A stretch of 41,326 nucleotides of DNA from the IMG/VR virus record IMGVR_UViG_3300027985_000861, positions 1-41,326 of that record; one strand, 5' to 3'. A model generated the notes under the pieces. That model did not search any database. It worked only from the letters and a program-made list of their open reading frames with translations, and was not told the DNA's origin. The stretch is from a virus. Shown here in pieces: positions 14,955-23,347 of the stretch. The position numbers and the translations under genes were made by a program. How positions within the stretch are numbered: position 1 is the first letter of the stretch; every line of letters starts with the position of its first letter.

Positions 14955-16170
14955 ATAAATCTGAATAGTTTACAACAACTGATTCATGTTTCCCTGAAAA
15001 TCCTTTTATACTCCATGCATAACGAATTGCATCAATGGAATGGTTTAACCAATCTTTAGGTTGATTGATAAACTTACCATCTTTATCTTGTTTCCACTGA
15101 TAATAACGATTCTCTTTAATTATGTTAGTGCTTTTTGAAGTTACAAGTATTTTTTTGCGTTTTAAAAAGTCAATACCAGCCATTATTGAACCTGGCTTTT
15201 TATCTGCCCCAATTGCATTAATGCCTAAAAGTTGTAATTCAACAATTGACTTTGGTTCAGCAGAATCACAAATAACTGGTTCGTTTTTATATCCTGATTC
15301 GAACAAATATGCTGCTATTTCTGAATTTGTCAATCCCTTGCGATACAAAATCTCATCCAAATAAATACGTTCTTTAAATTCAATTGTTTTAACTATTGAA
15401 GTAGGGTCATTGCTAAAACCAAAATCCAATCCATACCAAAAACCATCAATTTCAGGGAATGTATCTATTTGTTCCCAAATTGAAAATACACGACCTTCCG
15501 TAATTCCGCCCCATTCACCTAAAGCATAAATTTTGTAGTAATTTTTGTCAATGTATTGATAACTTTCAAGTTCTTTCTTATACGCTTCATCAATGAATTT
15601 ATTATCCTGATATGTTGTTTTTATTACAGTTGTTCGTTCTAAAATTTCAGGATTATCAAAGAAATGTTTTTTTATCCAATGTTCTTCATCAATCGGGTTA
15701 AATGTCAAAGTCATTTGTAAGTCATCACGTCCACGCAAACGAAGGTTTAATTGCATAAAGTCATCCTTAGTTAACTCTGATGCCTCCTCAATCCAAACTC
15801 TCGTAATTCCGGCAATAGATTTAATTTTTTCAGGGTCATCCATTCCCTTGAAAAGAATCTGAGAACCGTTCAAAAATTGAATGTATTGAAGTGTTTTATT
15901 TTCTGAATAAATTTCAGAAAGTCCCCAATTATTTAAAATAGTTGTGAATAAAGAAATTACTGAATCCTTGATTGTAGTATTTACTTTTCGTATTACTAAA
16001 AGTTTTTCTTTTTTTTGAAGGCATTTAATAATTTCATGTTGTGTTTGAGTATATGATTTTCCTGAACCAGCACCACCGTAATTTATAACGAACCTTGTTT
16101 TTGATTTTTGGAGTTTAAAAATTAAATCATTAAAAAGTTTATCCTGATTTTGTTGTAAGTTAATCAGCAT
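14953..16170 (-). CDS. terL: Terminase large subunit
   Basis: 405 residues. Walker A GGAGSGKSYT (about residues 32-41), Walker B with catalytic Glu VWIEEASELT (about 137), motif III-like LTFNPID, and the RNase H-type nuclease starting at WYGLDFGFSNDPT with later acidic residue in VICDSAEP. It is the ATP-driven packaging motor and headful or cos nuclease. Its start overlaps the end of the small terminase by 11 bases. Confidence 0.95.
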   Translation of the reverse strand: MLINLQQNQDKLFNDLIFKLQKSKTRFVINYGGAGSGKSYTQTQHEIIKCLQKKEKLLVIRKVNTTIKDSVISLFTTILNNWGLSEIYSENKTLQYIQFLNGSQILFKGMDDPEKIKSIAGITRVWIEEASELTKDDFMQLNLRLRGRDDLQMTLTFNPIDEEHWIKKHFFDNPEILERTTVIKTTYQDNKFIDEAYKKELESYQYIDKNYYKIYALGEWGGITEGRVFSIWEQIDTFPEIDGFWYGLDFGFSNDPTSIVKTIEFKERIYLDEILYRKGLTNSEIAAYLFESGYKNEPVICDSAEPKSIVELQLLGINAIGADKKPGSIMAGIDFLKRKKILVTSKSTNIIKENRYYQWKQDKDGKFINQPKDWLNHSIDAIRYAWSIKGFSGKHESVVVNYSDL

Positions 16171-16651
16171 TTTCTACCGGAGGTTTTACTATTATTTCGC
16201 CTGAATGTTCAAGTTGTTGTTTATCCTGTAACCCCAAATCACGGGCAATAATACTTGAATTTAAAAATCCAGCTGCTGCACCTTCGAACTTTTGTCTGTA
16301 AATAATTTCTCGTATGCGTGTAATGATTAACGAATAATCTTTTGATAATTTATCATTTTTATTCTTTAAAGATTCTTCGAACTGATTGAAATAGTTTACA
16401 TTACAATCTAAATAAGAAACAAGTCCCTGAATGGTAAAAGGGCGCATTTTTTTGCATGTATAGGCATCAACATCCTCTGTATCTCGGCTTGATTTTGTTT
16501 TAATTAATTGTTCTTCAAGAAGTGGATTATCTACGCACCATTCAAAATATTCACATGCTGCCTCCCATAATAATTCAGGAGTATTGAATAATTTATCTCG
16601 CCCATGTTTTGAACGTAATTCCCAAAATCTATTTCCTTTTGGTGCAGCCAT
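16160..16651 (-). CDS. terS: Terminase small subunit
   Basis: 163 residues directly upstream of terL. MAAPKGNRFWELRSKHGRDKLF followed by an aromatic-rich block (LLWEAACEYFEWCVDNPL) and the PFTIQGLVSYLDCN helix-turn-helix-like segment match the small terminases seen in Bacteroidota phages. It would recognise packaging-site DNA. Confidence 0.85.
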   Translation of the reverse strand: MAAPKGNRFWELRSKHGRDKLFNTPELLWEAACEYFEWCVDNPLLEEQLIKTKSSRDTEDVDAYTCKKMRPFTIQGLVSYLDCNVNYFNQFEESLKNKNDKLSKDYSLIITRIREIIYRQKFEGAAAGFLNSSIIARDLGLQDKQQLEHSGEIIVKPPVENAD

Positions 16652-16653
16652 AA

Positions 16654-16758
16654 CTAAAAATAATCAAATCTTAAATTGTAAATTATTATTTCAGCAATTG
16701 CAGCTAAAATTATTAAAGCTGCAATAATTAAGTAAAAATTTTCTTTTAGTTTTTTCAT
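16654..16758 (-). CDS. Single-span membrane peptide upstream of terS
   Basis: 34 residues, MKKLKEN then a hydrophobic span (FYLIIAALIILAAIAEIII). It is the first ORF after the terminase promoter and ends two bases before the terS ATG. Function unknown; the coding call rests on position and composition. Confidence 0.45.
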   Translation of the reverse strand: MKKLKENFYLIIAALIILAAIAEIIIYNLRFDYF

Positions 16759-16859
16759 TGAAATATAAGTAAGTGATTTTAACACTTGAACTGATTACAC
16801 GAATCAGATTATAGTCTTTGATTGCTTTGCAATTCCTAATTAACTTATAAATACCTTGT

Positions 16860-16891
16860 CAAAGTTAGTTGTTTTTTTTGACATTTGCAAT
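16860..16891 (-). promoter_or_regulatory. Terminase operon promoter
   Basis: On the - strand: TTG (888-890), 20 nt, TAACTTTG (16867-16860). This matches the general Bacteroidota promoter rather than the phage palindromic type, and lies just beyond the terminator of the replication operon. Confidence 0.5.
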
Positions 16892-16924
16892 AAAAAAACC
16901 GGGGCTACTATGGTGCAGCCCCGA
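16892..16924 (-). terminator. Terminator of the replication operon
   Basis: On the - strand CGGGGCT, ten-base loop, AGCCCCG followed by GTTTTTTT. It separates the 17020-22537 genes from the terminase promoter. Confidence 0.85.
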
Positions 16925-17019
16925 AAACCAAATCAATAAATCAACCCAAACTAAACCTAACAAATCGCGTATGAATAATCAAATGTATGAAAATTAATTT
17001 GAAATCGCAATATTCGACA

Positions 17020-17187
17020 TCAAAAAATTACAGTTTCGTCACAATAAAATTCGTCATCAAACGGTTCAAATTCTTTCAATTGTTTTATTTCATCGTTTAG
17101 CTTTTCAATTCTGTAAAAAACAATCAAAGTAATTAACCAGGGTAGTGCTGCTACTAAAATTAGTACAGAGATTACAAGTGTTGCCAT
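17020..17187 (-). CDS. Small membrane protein with C-terminal coiled coil
   Basis: 55 residues: one hydrophobic span (LVISVLILVAALPWLITLIVF, in part) followed by an amphipathic helix (YRIEKLNDEIKQLKEFE) and an acidic end. Last gene of the replication operon. No family recognised. Confidence 0.5.
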   Translation of the reverse strand: MATLVISVLILVAALPWLITLIVFYRIEKLNDEIKQLKEFEPFDDEFYCDETVIF

Positions 17188-17198
17188 ATGTTTATTTT

Positions 17199-17522
17199 TT
17201 ATTCAATTTTAATTTTTTCATGAAAATTTACCTTTTTTTCTACTATATTTTTTTCTTTAAAAAAAATAGTCAACCAACTAAAATATTTATTCAAGAACAA
17301 AACAGTTTTATAAAAATTTAATGCAAGTAAAAAATCATGTTCAGTCAACAAATTTTCACCGCATTTAGGACACGCCACATTAATATACGGTCGTATTGAT
17401 TCAATTGGATATTCTGGATTATAATTCTTTAATAAACTTGCTTTAACTTCAAAATTACAATTCAAATTGTCGCACTTTATAGCAGCTTCATTTGAAGTTT
17501 TTAAATCAATTAATTTTCTCAT
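17199..17522 (-). CDS. Zinc-ribbon-like small protein
   Basis: 107 residues with two Cys pairs, CDNLNC (about residues 17-22) and CPKCGENLL (about 51-54), which could form a zinc ribbon; the C-terminal half is hydrophobic then basic. It follows the DnaC-like gene. Possibly a nucleic-acid-binding accessory of replication. Function unknown. Confidence 0.6.
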   Translation of the reverse strand: MRKLIDLKTSNEAAIKCDNLNCNFEVKASLLKNYNPEYPIESIRPYINVACPKCGENLLTEHDFLLALNFYKTVLFLNKYFSWLTIFFKEKNIVEKKVNFHEKIKIE

Positions 17523-17533
17523 TTTATCTTTAT

Positions 17534-18229
17534 TTATTTTCTAAAACTTTCGCCTTTTAGTTCTATGAAGTTGAACATTTCTTTCATTCTATCTGCAATA
17601 ATCTTTTCAATTTTTAAATCTTTTGGATGAAAATTACTCGTGCAATGGGTTAAATAACCTTGCTGAAATAATTCATAACGAATCATAAAAAGTGAATTTA
17701 TTAATTCATTGGCCTGAGTACCGTATATTTTTTCATTTACATCTTTTCCAAATTCATTAATACATAAATGCAAAGGTTTTGATTCTTTCCTGAATCCGAA
17801 ATAATCAAGTGAACCATCTTTTTTGTAAACATCAATAATTTGTTCAACTGAAGTTATTTGAAAACCATTCGGATTTAATTTTTTACCAAAATTATCAGTT
17901 AAAGAAATATGCGCCAGCAACTTTCTTAAAATTGTAAAAATTGTCGATTTACCAACTCCATAATCGCCAACCAAATAAATACCTTTGTTTAAATCATATT
18001 CTCCGGTATTACCAGTGAAATAAATCAAAAGGTTTGTAATTATTTTTGAGAATTCTTTTTTAACTAAGAATCCTTCTCCAACCAATAATTTACCAAAAGA
18101 AATGTAAATATTTTTAATTTGTTTTTCAAACTCTGAAAATTCAAATAATTTTTTTATTGCATTTTCTTTATTTTTCCCAAAATTCGCGTCCTGCATAATC
18201 TCGTTTATCTGTCTCATTTTGTTTGTCAA
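17534..18229 (-). CDS. DnaC-like helicase loader ATPase
   Basis: 231 residues. Walker A VGDYGVGKSTIF (about residues 87-98), Walker B-type LCINEFG (about 150), sensor-1-like HCTSNFHPKDL and a C-terminal DRMKEMFNFIELKGESFR, the arginine-containing block of DnaC/IstB-type AAA+ proteins. It would load the replicative helicase at the phage origin. It overlaps the upstream DUF4373-like gene by 62 bases, a strong coupling. Confidence 0.85.
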   Translation of the reverse strand: MTNKMRQINEIMQDANFGKNKENAIKKLFEFSEFEKQIKNIYISFGKLLVGEGFLVKKEFSKIITNLLIYFTGNTGEYDLNKGIYLVGDYGVGKSTIFTILRKLLAHISLTDNFGKKLNPNGFQITSVEQIIDVYKKDGSLDYFGFRKESKPLHLCINEFGKDVNEKIYGTQANELINSLFMIRYELFQQGYLTHCTSNFHPKDLKIEKIIADRMKEMFNFIELKGESFRK

Positions 18230-18827
18230 TTTTTAAATATTGAAGTGAATTTAAAAGTTTGGATTTCCAATTTTTTATTTTTTTTCCATTTCCATCGTTC
18301 CAGTTATTTTCTTTCCATGCTTTATATTTCAATTCAAGTTTGTGTAAATCCGTATTTGATTGATTTTCTAAAGCGTAATTTTTAAATTCTAAAAATTCTG
18401 GAATATATATTTCTTTACTTTCTTTTTCTTTTCTTTTCTTTTCTTTTATAGCATTGCTGTTGCTTTGCGTTTGCAATGCATTTGCATCATTCTGTATGTT
18501 CTTATTCCATCGTGCTTTTGCGGCTTTTTTTGCATTAAAAGTTTTTCCTTTTCTTAATTTTAATCTATGCATAACTGATTCTGAATAGAATGCATTATCT
18601 TTAATTTTAAATAATCCAAATTCATTAATAATTGATTTAAGAATTACTATATCTATTCGCATTTCAAATGCAATGCGTTCGTAATGCAATTGCATAAATC
18701 CATCATTTTGGTATAAAGATTCAACCAAACCCCAAAAAATTCCATATCCAATCCATCCATGTTTGAACATTAGATTTTTTATTTTTTCATCTTCTCTTGG
18801 ATTATAATCATGTGAAAAATATTCCAT
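18168..18827 (-). CDS. Replication initiation-type protein (DUF4373-like)
   Basis: 219 residues. The N-terminal MEYFSHDYNPREDEKIKNLMFKHG-like start and GYGIFWGLVESLYQNDGFM are the winged-helix domain called Lin1244/Lin1753-like N-terminal (DUF4373), found in phage replication proteins next to a DnaC-type loader, as here. A low-complexity linker (residues 115-140, Asn/Gln then Lys/Glu) joins a C-terminal helical region. Confidence 0.78.
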   Translation of the reverse strand: MEYFSHDYNPREDEKIKNLMFKHGWIGYGIFWGLVESLYQNDGFMQLHYERIAFEMRIDIVILKSIINEFGLFKIKDNAFYSESVMHRLKLRKGKTFNAKKAAKARWNKNIQNDANALQTQSNSNAIKEKKRKEKESKEIYIPEFLEFKNYALENQSNTDLHKLELKYKAWKENNWNDGNGKKIKNWKSKLLNSLQYLKIDKQNETDKRDYAGREFWEK

Positions 18828-18954
18828 AGCTGCAAATTATGGTACTCAAAAAGAGAGGCGGTTGCAGCGATTCAAGAAATGTAGAATCCCGCCACTCAAT
18901 TTGAGTTATTGTTTAAAATTAAATTCAATTATTTATTTCTTGTTCGCTGCATTG

Positions 18955-18962
18955 CAAATATA
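18955..18962 (-). promoter_or_regulatory. Candidate -7 box upstream of the DUF4373-like gene
   Basis: TATATTTG on the - strand fits TAnnTTTG, but no clear -33 TTTG lies 19-21 nt upstream. The leader after it can fold GGCGG/CCGCC with an inner GATTC/GAATC stem (18856-18897), a possible 5' UTR structure. Confidence 0.35.
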
Positions 18963-19006
18963 GTTTAAAAAATTAACTTTTATGTTATAATTTATATTAA
19001 ATTTTT

Positions 19007-19046
19007 AAAAAGGGAGCCGGATATGGTAGTCCGAAATTACTCCCTT
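19007..19046 (-). terminator. Terminator after the MazG-like gene
   Basis: On the - strand GGGAG and CTCCC (19040-19044 and 19012-19016) enclose an inner TCCGGC-type hairpin, followed by TTTTT. It splits the replication block into two transcripts. Confidence 0.7.
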
Positions 19047-19061
19047 GTTACCTAACAGAAA

Positions 19062-19325
19062 TCAATCTTTTCTTTTTTCGTTGTAAAGCGTTTTTTCTTC
19101 GAGTGCTTTTTGAATGTCAATGTTATAGTGTTTGGCATAACAAAGACAAACAATAATAACATCTGCTAATTCCTCTGGTTCATCTGCACTTTCGGCAAAA
19201 AAGAATTCGTTCTTTTCTTCTTCAAGTTTTTTAAAGAATTCGTAAATAGTTGTATTGTCTGAAATTAACCCACGTCTTACAGTTGCGTTGTAATTTCGTT
19301 GCTGTATTTCTTTAAGTGTAAGCAT
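19062..19325 (-). CDS. MazG-like nucleotide pyrophosphohydrolase
   Basis: 87 residues, a single all-alpha NTP-PPase unit. KKLEEEKNEFF (ExxxE metal ligands) and EPEELADVIIVCLCYAKHY (ExxD) fit the MazG motif. Phage MazG-type enzymes hydrolyse (d)NTPs or may lower (p)ppGpp; which substrate is used here cannot be read from sequence. It lies 11 bases after the methyltransferase gene. Confidence 0.8.
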   Translation of the reverse strand: MLTLKEIQQRNYNATVRRGLISDNTTIYEFFKKLEEEKNEFFFAESADEPEELADVIIVCLCYAKHYNIDIQKALEEKTLYNEKRKD

Positions 19326-19336
19326 TTTTATTAATT

Positions 19337-20134
19337 TTAAAATAATGTTGGATTTATTTCATTTAGTTTTGATTTTGCAAAACCTAAATTTTTTATTTCA
19401 TCAAGTTGTTTTCTGTTTTCTTCAATCCATTTAGTAGCATCTTTGTAGAAATTTCGCTTAATTTCAAAACCGAAAGCCTTTCTGCCTAAATTTTCAGCAG
19501 CTACCAACGTCGAACCAGAACCAGCCACAGGGTCAATTACAACTTCACCATGATCAGTGAAAATTGAAATTAAAGTTTCTAATAGTTCCACTGGTTTTTG
19601 AGTTGGGTGAAGTTTTTCGTTTTTAGTATCACGAGGCCAGTCTATGCAGTTAAATATCATTTTGCCGTTATTGTTAAACTTTGGCAATTTTTCACGGTAA
19701 AAAACTAAACCATATTCGCAGTTTCCAACAATCTTCATGTTTGCCTTTAAAACCTGAGCAGAAAAGTTTTTCCGAAAAACTAAATTTATGTAGTTGTTTA
19801 ATCCGTAACGCTTTGCAAGTTCAATGAAATAAAATTGCTGTTCGAATTCACAAAATAAAATCATTGCCGGAGCTTGTCCTTTTTCTTTAGGTTCTTTTTT
19901 CAACATTGTAGAACAAAAGTGCATAAATTCAGCAGGGCGAAAATCTTTGTCAGTATCAAAAAATGATTTTCCTGCAAGTTCTGATTCACCGTTTTTATTA
20001 TCACCATCTTTGTACCATGCAGGATTACTTGCATAAGCATTATTGCCTAAATTGTAAGGCACATCTGCAATTATTAACTGTGCTTTTGGTATTTGGTAAA
20101 CTTTAAAGTTTTGAAAGTGGTCATGATAAAGCAT
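19337..20134 (-). CDS. DNA N6-adenine/N4-cytosine methyltransferase (beta-type)
   Basis: 265 residues. Catalytic motif IV is ADVPYNLG (about residues 24-31, a DPPY variant), and the SAM-binding motif I DPVAGSGSTLVAAENLGR comes near the C-terminus; catalytic-before-SAM order defines the beta class. TQKPVELLETLI is the usual motif just before it. Probably an orphan methylase protecting phage DNA; no restriction partner is adjacent. Confidence 0.85.
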   Translation of the reverse strand: MLYHDHFQNFKVYQIPKAQLIIADVPYNLGNNAYASNPAWYKDGDNKNGESELAGKSFFDTDKDFRPAEFMHFCSTMLKKEPKEKGQAPAMILFCEFEQQFYFIELAKRYGLNNYINLVFRKNFSAQVLKANMKIVGNCEYGLVFYREKLPKFNNNGKMIFNCIDWPRDTKNEKLHPTQKPVELLETLISIFTDHGEVVIDPVAGSGSTLVAAENLGRKAFGFEIKRNFYKDATKWIEENRKQLDEIKNLGFAKSKLNEINPTLF

Positions 20135-20155
20135 AATTTTTACTTTTTAAAAACA

Positions 20156-20167
20156 TGACAAAAGTCA
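20156..20167. promoter_or_regulatory. Palindrome of the phage operator type without a promoter box
   Basis: TGACAAAAGTCA, 22 bases upstream of the methyltransferase ATG. It matches the operator core of the other promoter units, but no -7 box occurs at 24 nt, so it may act as a repressor site. Confidence 0.4.
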
Positions 20168-20170
20168 GTT

Positions 20171-20527
20171 TTATAATTTATGTTCAATTAATGATTCAAA
20201 CTCAAAAAGAATATTAGGGTATTTTTCTTTAAGCCATTGCCTCAAATTTTTCTTTTTGTTAAGTTCTTTTTGTTCGTCAGTAATTTTATAACATGAAACT
20301 TTATTTCCATAAAAATCTTCAATTGATGAAACTTCAATAATTCCATCCTGAAGTAATTCAGTAAGTCGTTTTTTAATTCCTTCGTTTGAAACAAGCAATC
20401 TATCAGAAAGCATATAACTATGCTGATTTGGCCTTGAAAATAGTTCTCTTATAATTCTTGCTCTGTGAGAATTAAATTTCTTTTGATTATTTTCGTCAAA
20501 GTACGCCGAAAGTGAGTTATTGTTCAT
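20171..20527 (-). CDS. Winged-helix DNA-binding protein
   Basis: 118 residues. Residues 20-75 read as a winged helix: RARIIRELFSRPNQHSYMLSDRLLVSNEGIKKRLTELL followed by a beta wing (IIEVSSIEDFYGNKVSCYKI). The C-terminal part is basic and helical. It could be the regulator binding the phage palindromes, but nothing shows that directly. Its ATG overlaps the stop of the upstream gene. Confidence 0.65.
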   Translation of the reverse strand: MNNNSLSAYFDENNQKKFNSHRARIIRELFSRPNQHSYMLSDRLLVSNEGIKKRLTELLQDGIIEVSSIEDFYGNKVSCYKITDEQKELNKKKNLRQWLKEKYPNILFEFESLIEHKL

Positions 20528-21024
20528 TATTTTTTATTTAAAAGGTTATGTTCGTTCAATTTATTCATGAATTGTTTGCGCCAAATTCGCTGATATTCTT
20601 TCAAAAATTTAGGGTCTGAATCTATAATTCGAACACCGTGTATTGCAGTTGCGTGGTCTTTATCCAATAGTTTACCAGATTTATCAAAAGAATATTTCAT
20701 ATATTTATTTAAATACCAAAAAATTAGATACCTGGCAAAAACAACTTCCTCTTTTCGTGTTCTTAATCTTAGCATAGGTATAGTTATTCCGCAGCTATCA
20801 CAAGCAAATCGGTAAATAATATTTACATCAATTTCATCATTTACAATTTGGCTTTCAAATATTTTCAATGAATCTTCTTTATTTAGTTCAATTTTTAAGT
20901 CGAATTTTTTCATATAATAAAATGCTTTATGATTTATGTTTTTTTCGTGGTGAATTTCAATCTTTCCAAGTCCAGTTAAACCGTGTTCTGATTCTTCCAT
21001 TTCAATTATAGAACGTGTATTCAT
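20527..21024 (-). CDS. Protein with DnaA domain IV-like C-terminus
   Basis: 165 residues. The C-terminal RTRKEEVVFARYLIFWYLNKYM then KDHATAIHGVRII parallels the DnaA domain IV helix-turn-helix and its signature (R/K-DHATAIHG versus DHSTVLHA). There is no AAA+ domain. It could bind DnaA-box-like sites at the phage origin or compete with host DnaA. The first 80 residues contain a CDSCG pair and are not recognised. Confidence 0.7.
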   Translation of the reverse strand: MNTRSIIEMEESEHGLTGLGKIEIHHEKNINHKAFYYMKKFDLKIELNKEDSLKIFESQIVNDEIDVNIIYRFACDSCGITIPMLRLRTRKEEVVFARYLIFWYLNKYMKYSFDKSGKLLDKDHATAIHGVRIIDSDPKFLKEYQRIWRKQFMNKLNEHNLLNKK

Positions 21025-21082
21025 TTGTTAATAATTTTATTTAAAGTTTACAAAAATAGTTAATTTGAATAAAAGTTATTAA

Positions 21083-21286
21083 CTATAAAGGCACATAGTA
21101 ACCTACCCAATTTTCTGATTTATCGAATGCACTTCCAACATAACTACGGAGAATGTGAGCGTATTTTTCAGCCTGTTCAAGTTCTTTTAAAGTAAAGAAT
21201 TTAGTAGTTTCTTTTAATTTTATTCCTCGTTCTGTGAATAGTTCTGTTGGTGGTTCCTGTACTTTTTTCTTTCTCATGTTATTCAT
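21083..21286 (-). CDS. Small basic phage protein
   Basis: 67 residues, MNNMRKKKVQEPPTEL, with a middle helix (TLKELEQAEKYAHILRSYV). Its start overlaps the end of the ATPase gene by 8 bases; a second ATG three codons later would avoid the overlap. Family unknown; probably works with the recombination ATPase next to it. Confidence 0.55.
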   Translation of the reverse strand: MNNMRKKKVQEPPTELFTERGIKLKETTKFFTLKELEQAEKYAHILRSYVGSAFDKSENWVGYYVPL

Positions 21287-22367
21287 CTTTTAATAATTGT
21301 CTCAATTTTTCAAGTCCACTTTTTAATTTATCAGAAGATGAATTTTCAACTTTAGTCCAGCTTAATGTTCCGAATACTTCATTAATAAGTGAATTTTTTC
21401 TTTGTTTTGCATCAGCTGTCATTCCAGGTATTTTTATTTCTAAAAGTCCTTTAATTTCTTCTGAAAGTTCAATTCTTTTTCTTTTTTCAATTGCAAAGTC
21501 ATCTTCTGGATTTATTGTATTACCTTCAAAAAGAGAAGAAGATGAATTTTTATAAAAATTAGTTTCTTTTGAATTTCCCCCAATATTTATAAAATCAAAA
21601 TGAGGTTTAAAATCTAAATAGTTAGGTAATTCAAATTCTTTTTGGTTGATACAGTCAGAACGGTCTTTTTCAACAAATGCAAAAAGTCTTTCCTTACCGT
21701 CAATAATTTTTCTTTGCATTTCAATTAAAAGAGATGGCTCATAACTTAGTTCTTTTTCAGTTGCCATTCTGGTTCCTGATTTTATTAATTCTTTTTTACC
21801 GTTTTCATTTTCCTGATATTCATACATATCACCGGCACGACCACAAACAATCATGTGAAGTGAACTATTTAGGAAAGAATCAGTAAATTTTGCCCACATT
21901 GGCTTAATTTGTCCCCAATGTTGAAATTCTAATTGAATTGATGGTTTAAAGTTCTTTTCAACCCAATTTAATCCATATTTTTTTTCAAGTAATGATTTTC
22001 TATCATTATTGTATTGAATTAAATAAGATTGTGTTAATTCACGCCATACATGCGAAATTGAATCAACTATCATAATGGATGCTTGTTGTTCTGCAATTTC
22101 AACGGCTTTCATTAAATCTGAAAATGTTCTCGATTTTTTAACAAAGCAATTAATATTTTCTTTTTTAAATAATGGTAGAATCCAATCAGAACCTTTTTCA
22201 GTATCAAAAAACACAACTGGTTTTTTTAGATTATGTTCTTTTATTAATCCCTTTGCTATTTCAAAAGCTGTTCTTGTTTTTCCTGTACCAGCATTTCCAT
22301 AAATACCTACTTTTGCAAATGAAGGCATATCATTATCTGCAAAAAAATCTTGTAAATTGTTATTCAT
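21279..22367 (-). CDS. Sak4/RecA-like P-loop ATPase
   Basis: 362 residues. Walker A YGNAGTGKTRTAFE (about residues 24-37) and Walker B ASIMIVDSISHVW (about 96-108) with the downstream RxGDMYEY block suit the phage nucleotide-binding AAA_24/Sak4-type recombinases used for single-strand annealing and replication-coupled repair. The C-terminal 80 residues are variable and charged. No SSB gene is recognisable nearby. Confidence 0.75.
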   Translation of the reverse strand: MNNNLQDFFADNDMPSFAKVGIYGNAGTGKTRTAFEIAKGLIKEHNLKKPVVFFDTEKGSDWILPLFKKENINCFVKKSRTFSDLMKAVEIAEQQASIMIVDSISHVWRELTQSYLIQYNNDRKSLLEKKYGLNWVEKNFKPSIQLEFQHWGQIKPMWAKFTDSFLNSSLHMIVCGRAGDMYEYQENENGKKELIKSGTRMATEKELSYEPSLLIEMQRKIIDGKERLFAFVEKDRSDCINQKEFELPNYLDFKPHFDFINIGGNSKETNFYKNSSSSLFEGNTINPEDDFAIEKRKRIELSEEIKGLLEIKIPGMTADAKQRKNSLINEVFGTLSWTKVENSSSDKLKSGLEKLRQLLKDE

Positions 22368-22372
22368 ATTTT

Positions 22373-22537
22373 TTAATTTAAAATGTAATATCCTTTTCTT
22401 AGAATTTTAAATTGTGGTCTTCCTGATATTGTCAAAATTTTTGAATCTGGCATTTTAGCCACAAACTCGCGTTCATTTTCAGTTAATCCATTTTCTCGAA
22501 TAAGTATTGAAATTAACTGGTATCTGTTGATTATCAT
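22373..22537 (-). CDS. Small protein at the head of the replication operon
   Basis: 54 residues, MIINRYQLISILIRENGLTENE, ending ILRKGYYILN. It starts 15 bases after the TACTTTTG box of the N24-type promoter and ends 5 bases before the ATPase gene. Unknown family; the helical N-terminus could be DNA-binding. Confidence 0.55.
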   Translation of the reverse strand: MIINRYQLISILIRENGLTENEREFVAKMPDSKILTISGRPQFKILRKGYYILN

Positions 22538-22551
22538 GATTTATTTTTCTT

Positions 22552-22594
22552 CAAAAGTAAATGTTTTGAATGTTTATAAATATGACAATTATCA
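22552..22594 (-). promoter_or_regulatory. N24-type phage promoter of the replication operon
   Basis: On the - strand TGATAATTGTC (22594-22584), exactly 24 nt, TACTTTTG (22559-22552), a full TAnnTTTG box. It has the same geometry as the four bidirectional units. Confidence 0.65.
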
Positions 22595-22612
22595 TGTTTT
22601 GTATTTAATTAA

Positions 22613-22638
22613 ATAAAAAAGCCGGAATTTAACCGGCT
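22613..22638 (-). terminator. Rho-independent terminator
   Basis: AGCCGG, loop of 7, CCGGCT, then TTTTTT on the - strand. It follows the 22668 gene and precedes the next promoter. Confidence 0.85.
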
Positions 22639-22667
22639 AATAAAAGTGATTAATGATTGAAATTATT

Positions 22668-22859
22668 TCAATTAAGTTTATTTCCCCAAAATTCATTGAC
22701 AAATTGCGTGCGTGTACGTTCAGCATGTTCTTTATTCAGGCAATATCTTTCTTTTGTAATTTTGCCGTTAAATTCAATCCATGCTTTCCAGTTTCCTTCT
22801 GAATCCTGTCCAACTTCAAAAGATGTAACGTAATTTGGTATGTTAAATGTTGTTGTCAT
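22668..22859 (-). CDS. Small early protein, unknown
   Basis: 63 residues, strand-rich (VTSFEVGQDSEGNWKAWIEFNGKI) with a C-terminal helix. Second gene of the two-gene early transcript 23142-22668. Spaced four bases from its neighbour. No recognised family. Confidence 0.6.
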   Translation of the reverse strand: MTTTFNIPNYVTSFEVGQDSEGNWKAWIEFNGKITKERYCLNKEHAERTRTQFVNEFWGNKLN

Positions 22860-22863
22860 AGTA

Positions 22864-23142
22864 TTAATAGTTTATAGTTTGTCCTACCATTAATTTTTCA
22901 ATAGATTTAACTGATTTGCTTTTAAGTTTTGCTTTAAAATCTGAAAACTGAATCAAATTTCCTGAAATATGAAAAGAATCAATAATATCATTTGAATCAA
23001 TTCCAAATTCACCAGTAAGCAATAAACTGAAATCTTCGCGTTCAATTTCAAATTCAAAATCAAAGTAAAATTTATTACATCTGTTTTCAGTTAATTTTGA
23101 AATTTGCTTTTTTAATTCTTGTTCGATGTCAAATAGTTCCAT
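22864..23142 (-). CDS. Small early protein, unknown
   Basis: 92 residues: an N-terminal amphipathic helix (MELFDIEQELKKQISKLTE) followed by alternating beta strands (KFYFDFEFEIEREDFSLLL). First gene after the N24-type promoter at 23155. Candidate early regulator or host-takeover factor by position only. Confidence 0.6.
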   Translation of the reverse strand: MELFDIEQELKKQISKLTENRCNKFYFDFEFEIEREDFSLLLTGEFGIDSNDIIDSFHISGNLIQFSDFKAKLKSKSVKSIEKLMVGQTINY

Positions 23143-23154
23143 ATCTTTTTTTTA

Positions 23155-23197
23155 CAATTTTAATGCAAAAAAAAATATTAAAACATGACAAATATCA
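23155..23197 (-). promoter_or_regulatory. N24-type phage promoter of the 23142 unit
   Basis: On the - strand TGATATTTGTC (23197-23187), 24 nt, TAAAATTG (23162-23155), one mismatch to TAnnTTTG. On the + side a weak TAGTTTAG (23221-23228) could start transcription of cassette array 1. Confidence 0.6.
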
Positions 23198-23242
23198 TAA
23201 TTTATTAAATTGTTTGTTTGTAGTTTAGCTAACGTAATGCAG

Positions 23243-23337
23243 CCCTAACGGTTTGGCTAAGTTTAGTAGCCTGACCACTGACTTTGAAATTTTGATATTA
23301 ACCAAACACAGGCTATTAAATTTAGCCTGTGTTATAA
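23243..23337 (+). repeat. attC-like site a1 (left edge of array 1)
   Basis: AA core AAC 23247-23249, arm 23255-23273 pairs with 23309-23327 (19 bp, two G:T pairs at arm positions 7 and 12), core GTT 23331. The loop is 35 nt and empty. This is the most canonical site by length. Confidence 0.8.
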
Positions 23338-23347
23338 AACGTTTTTT

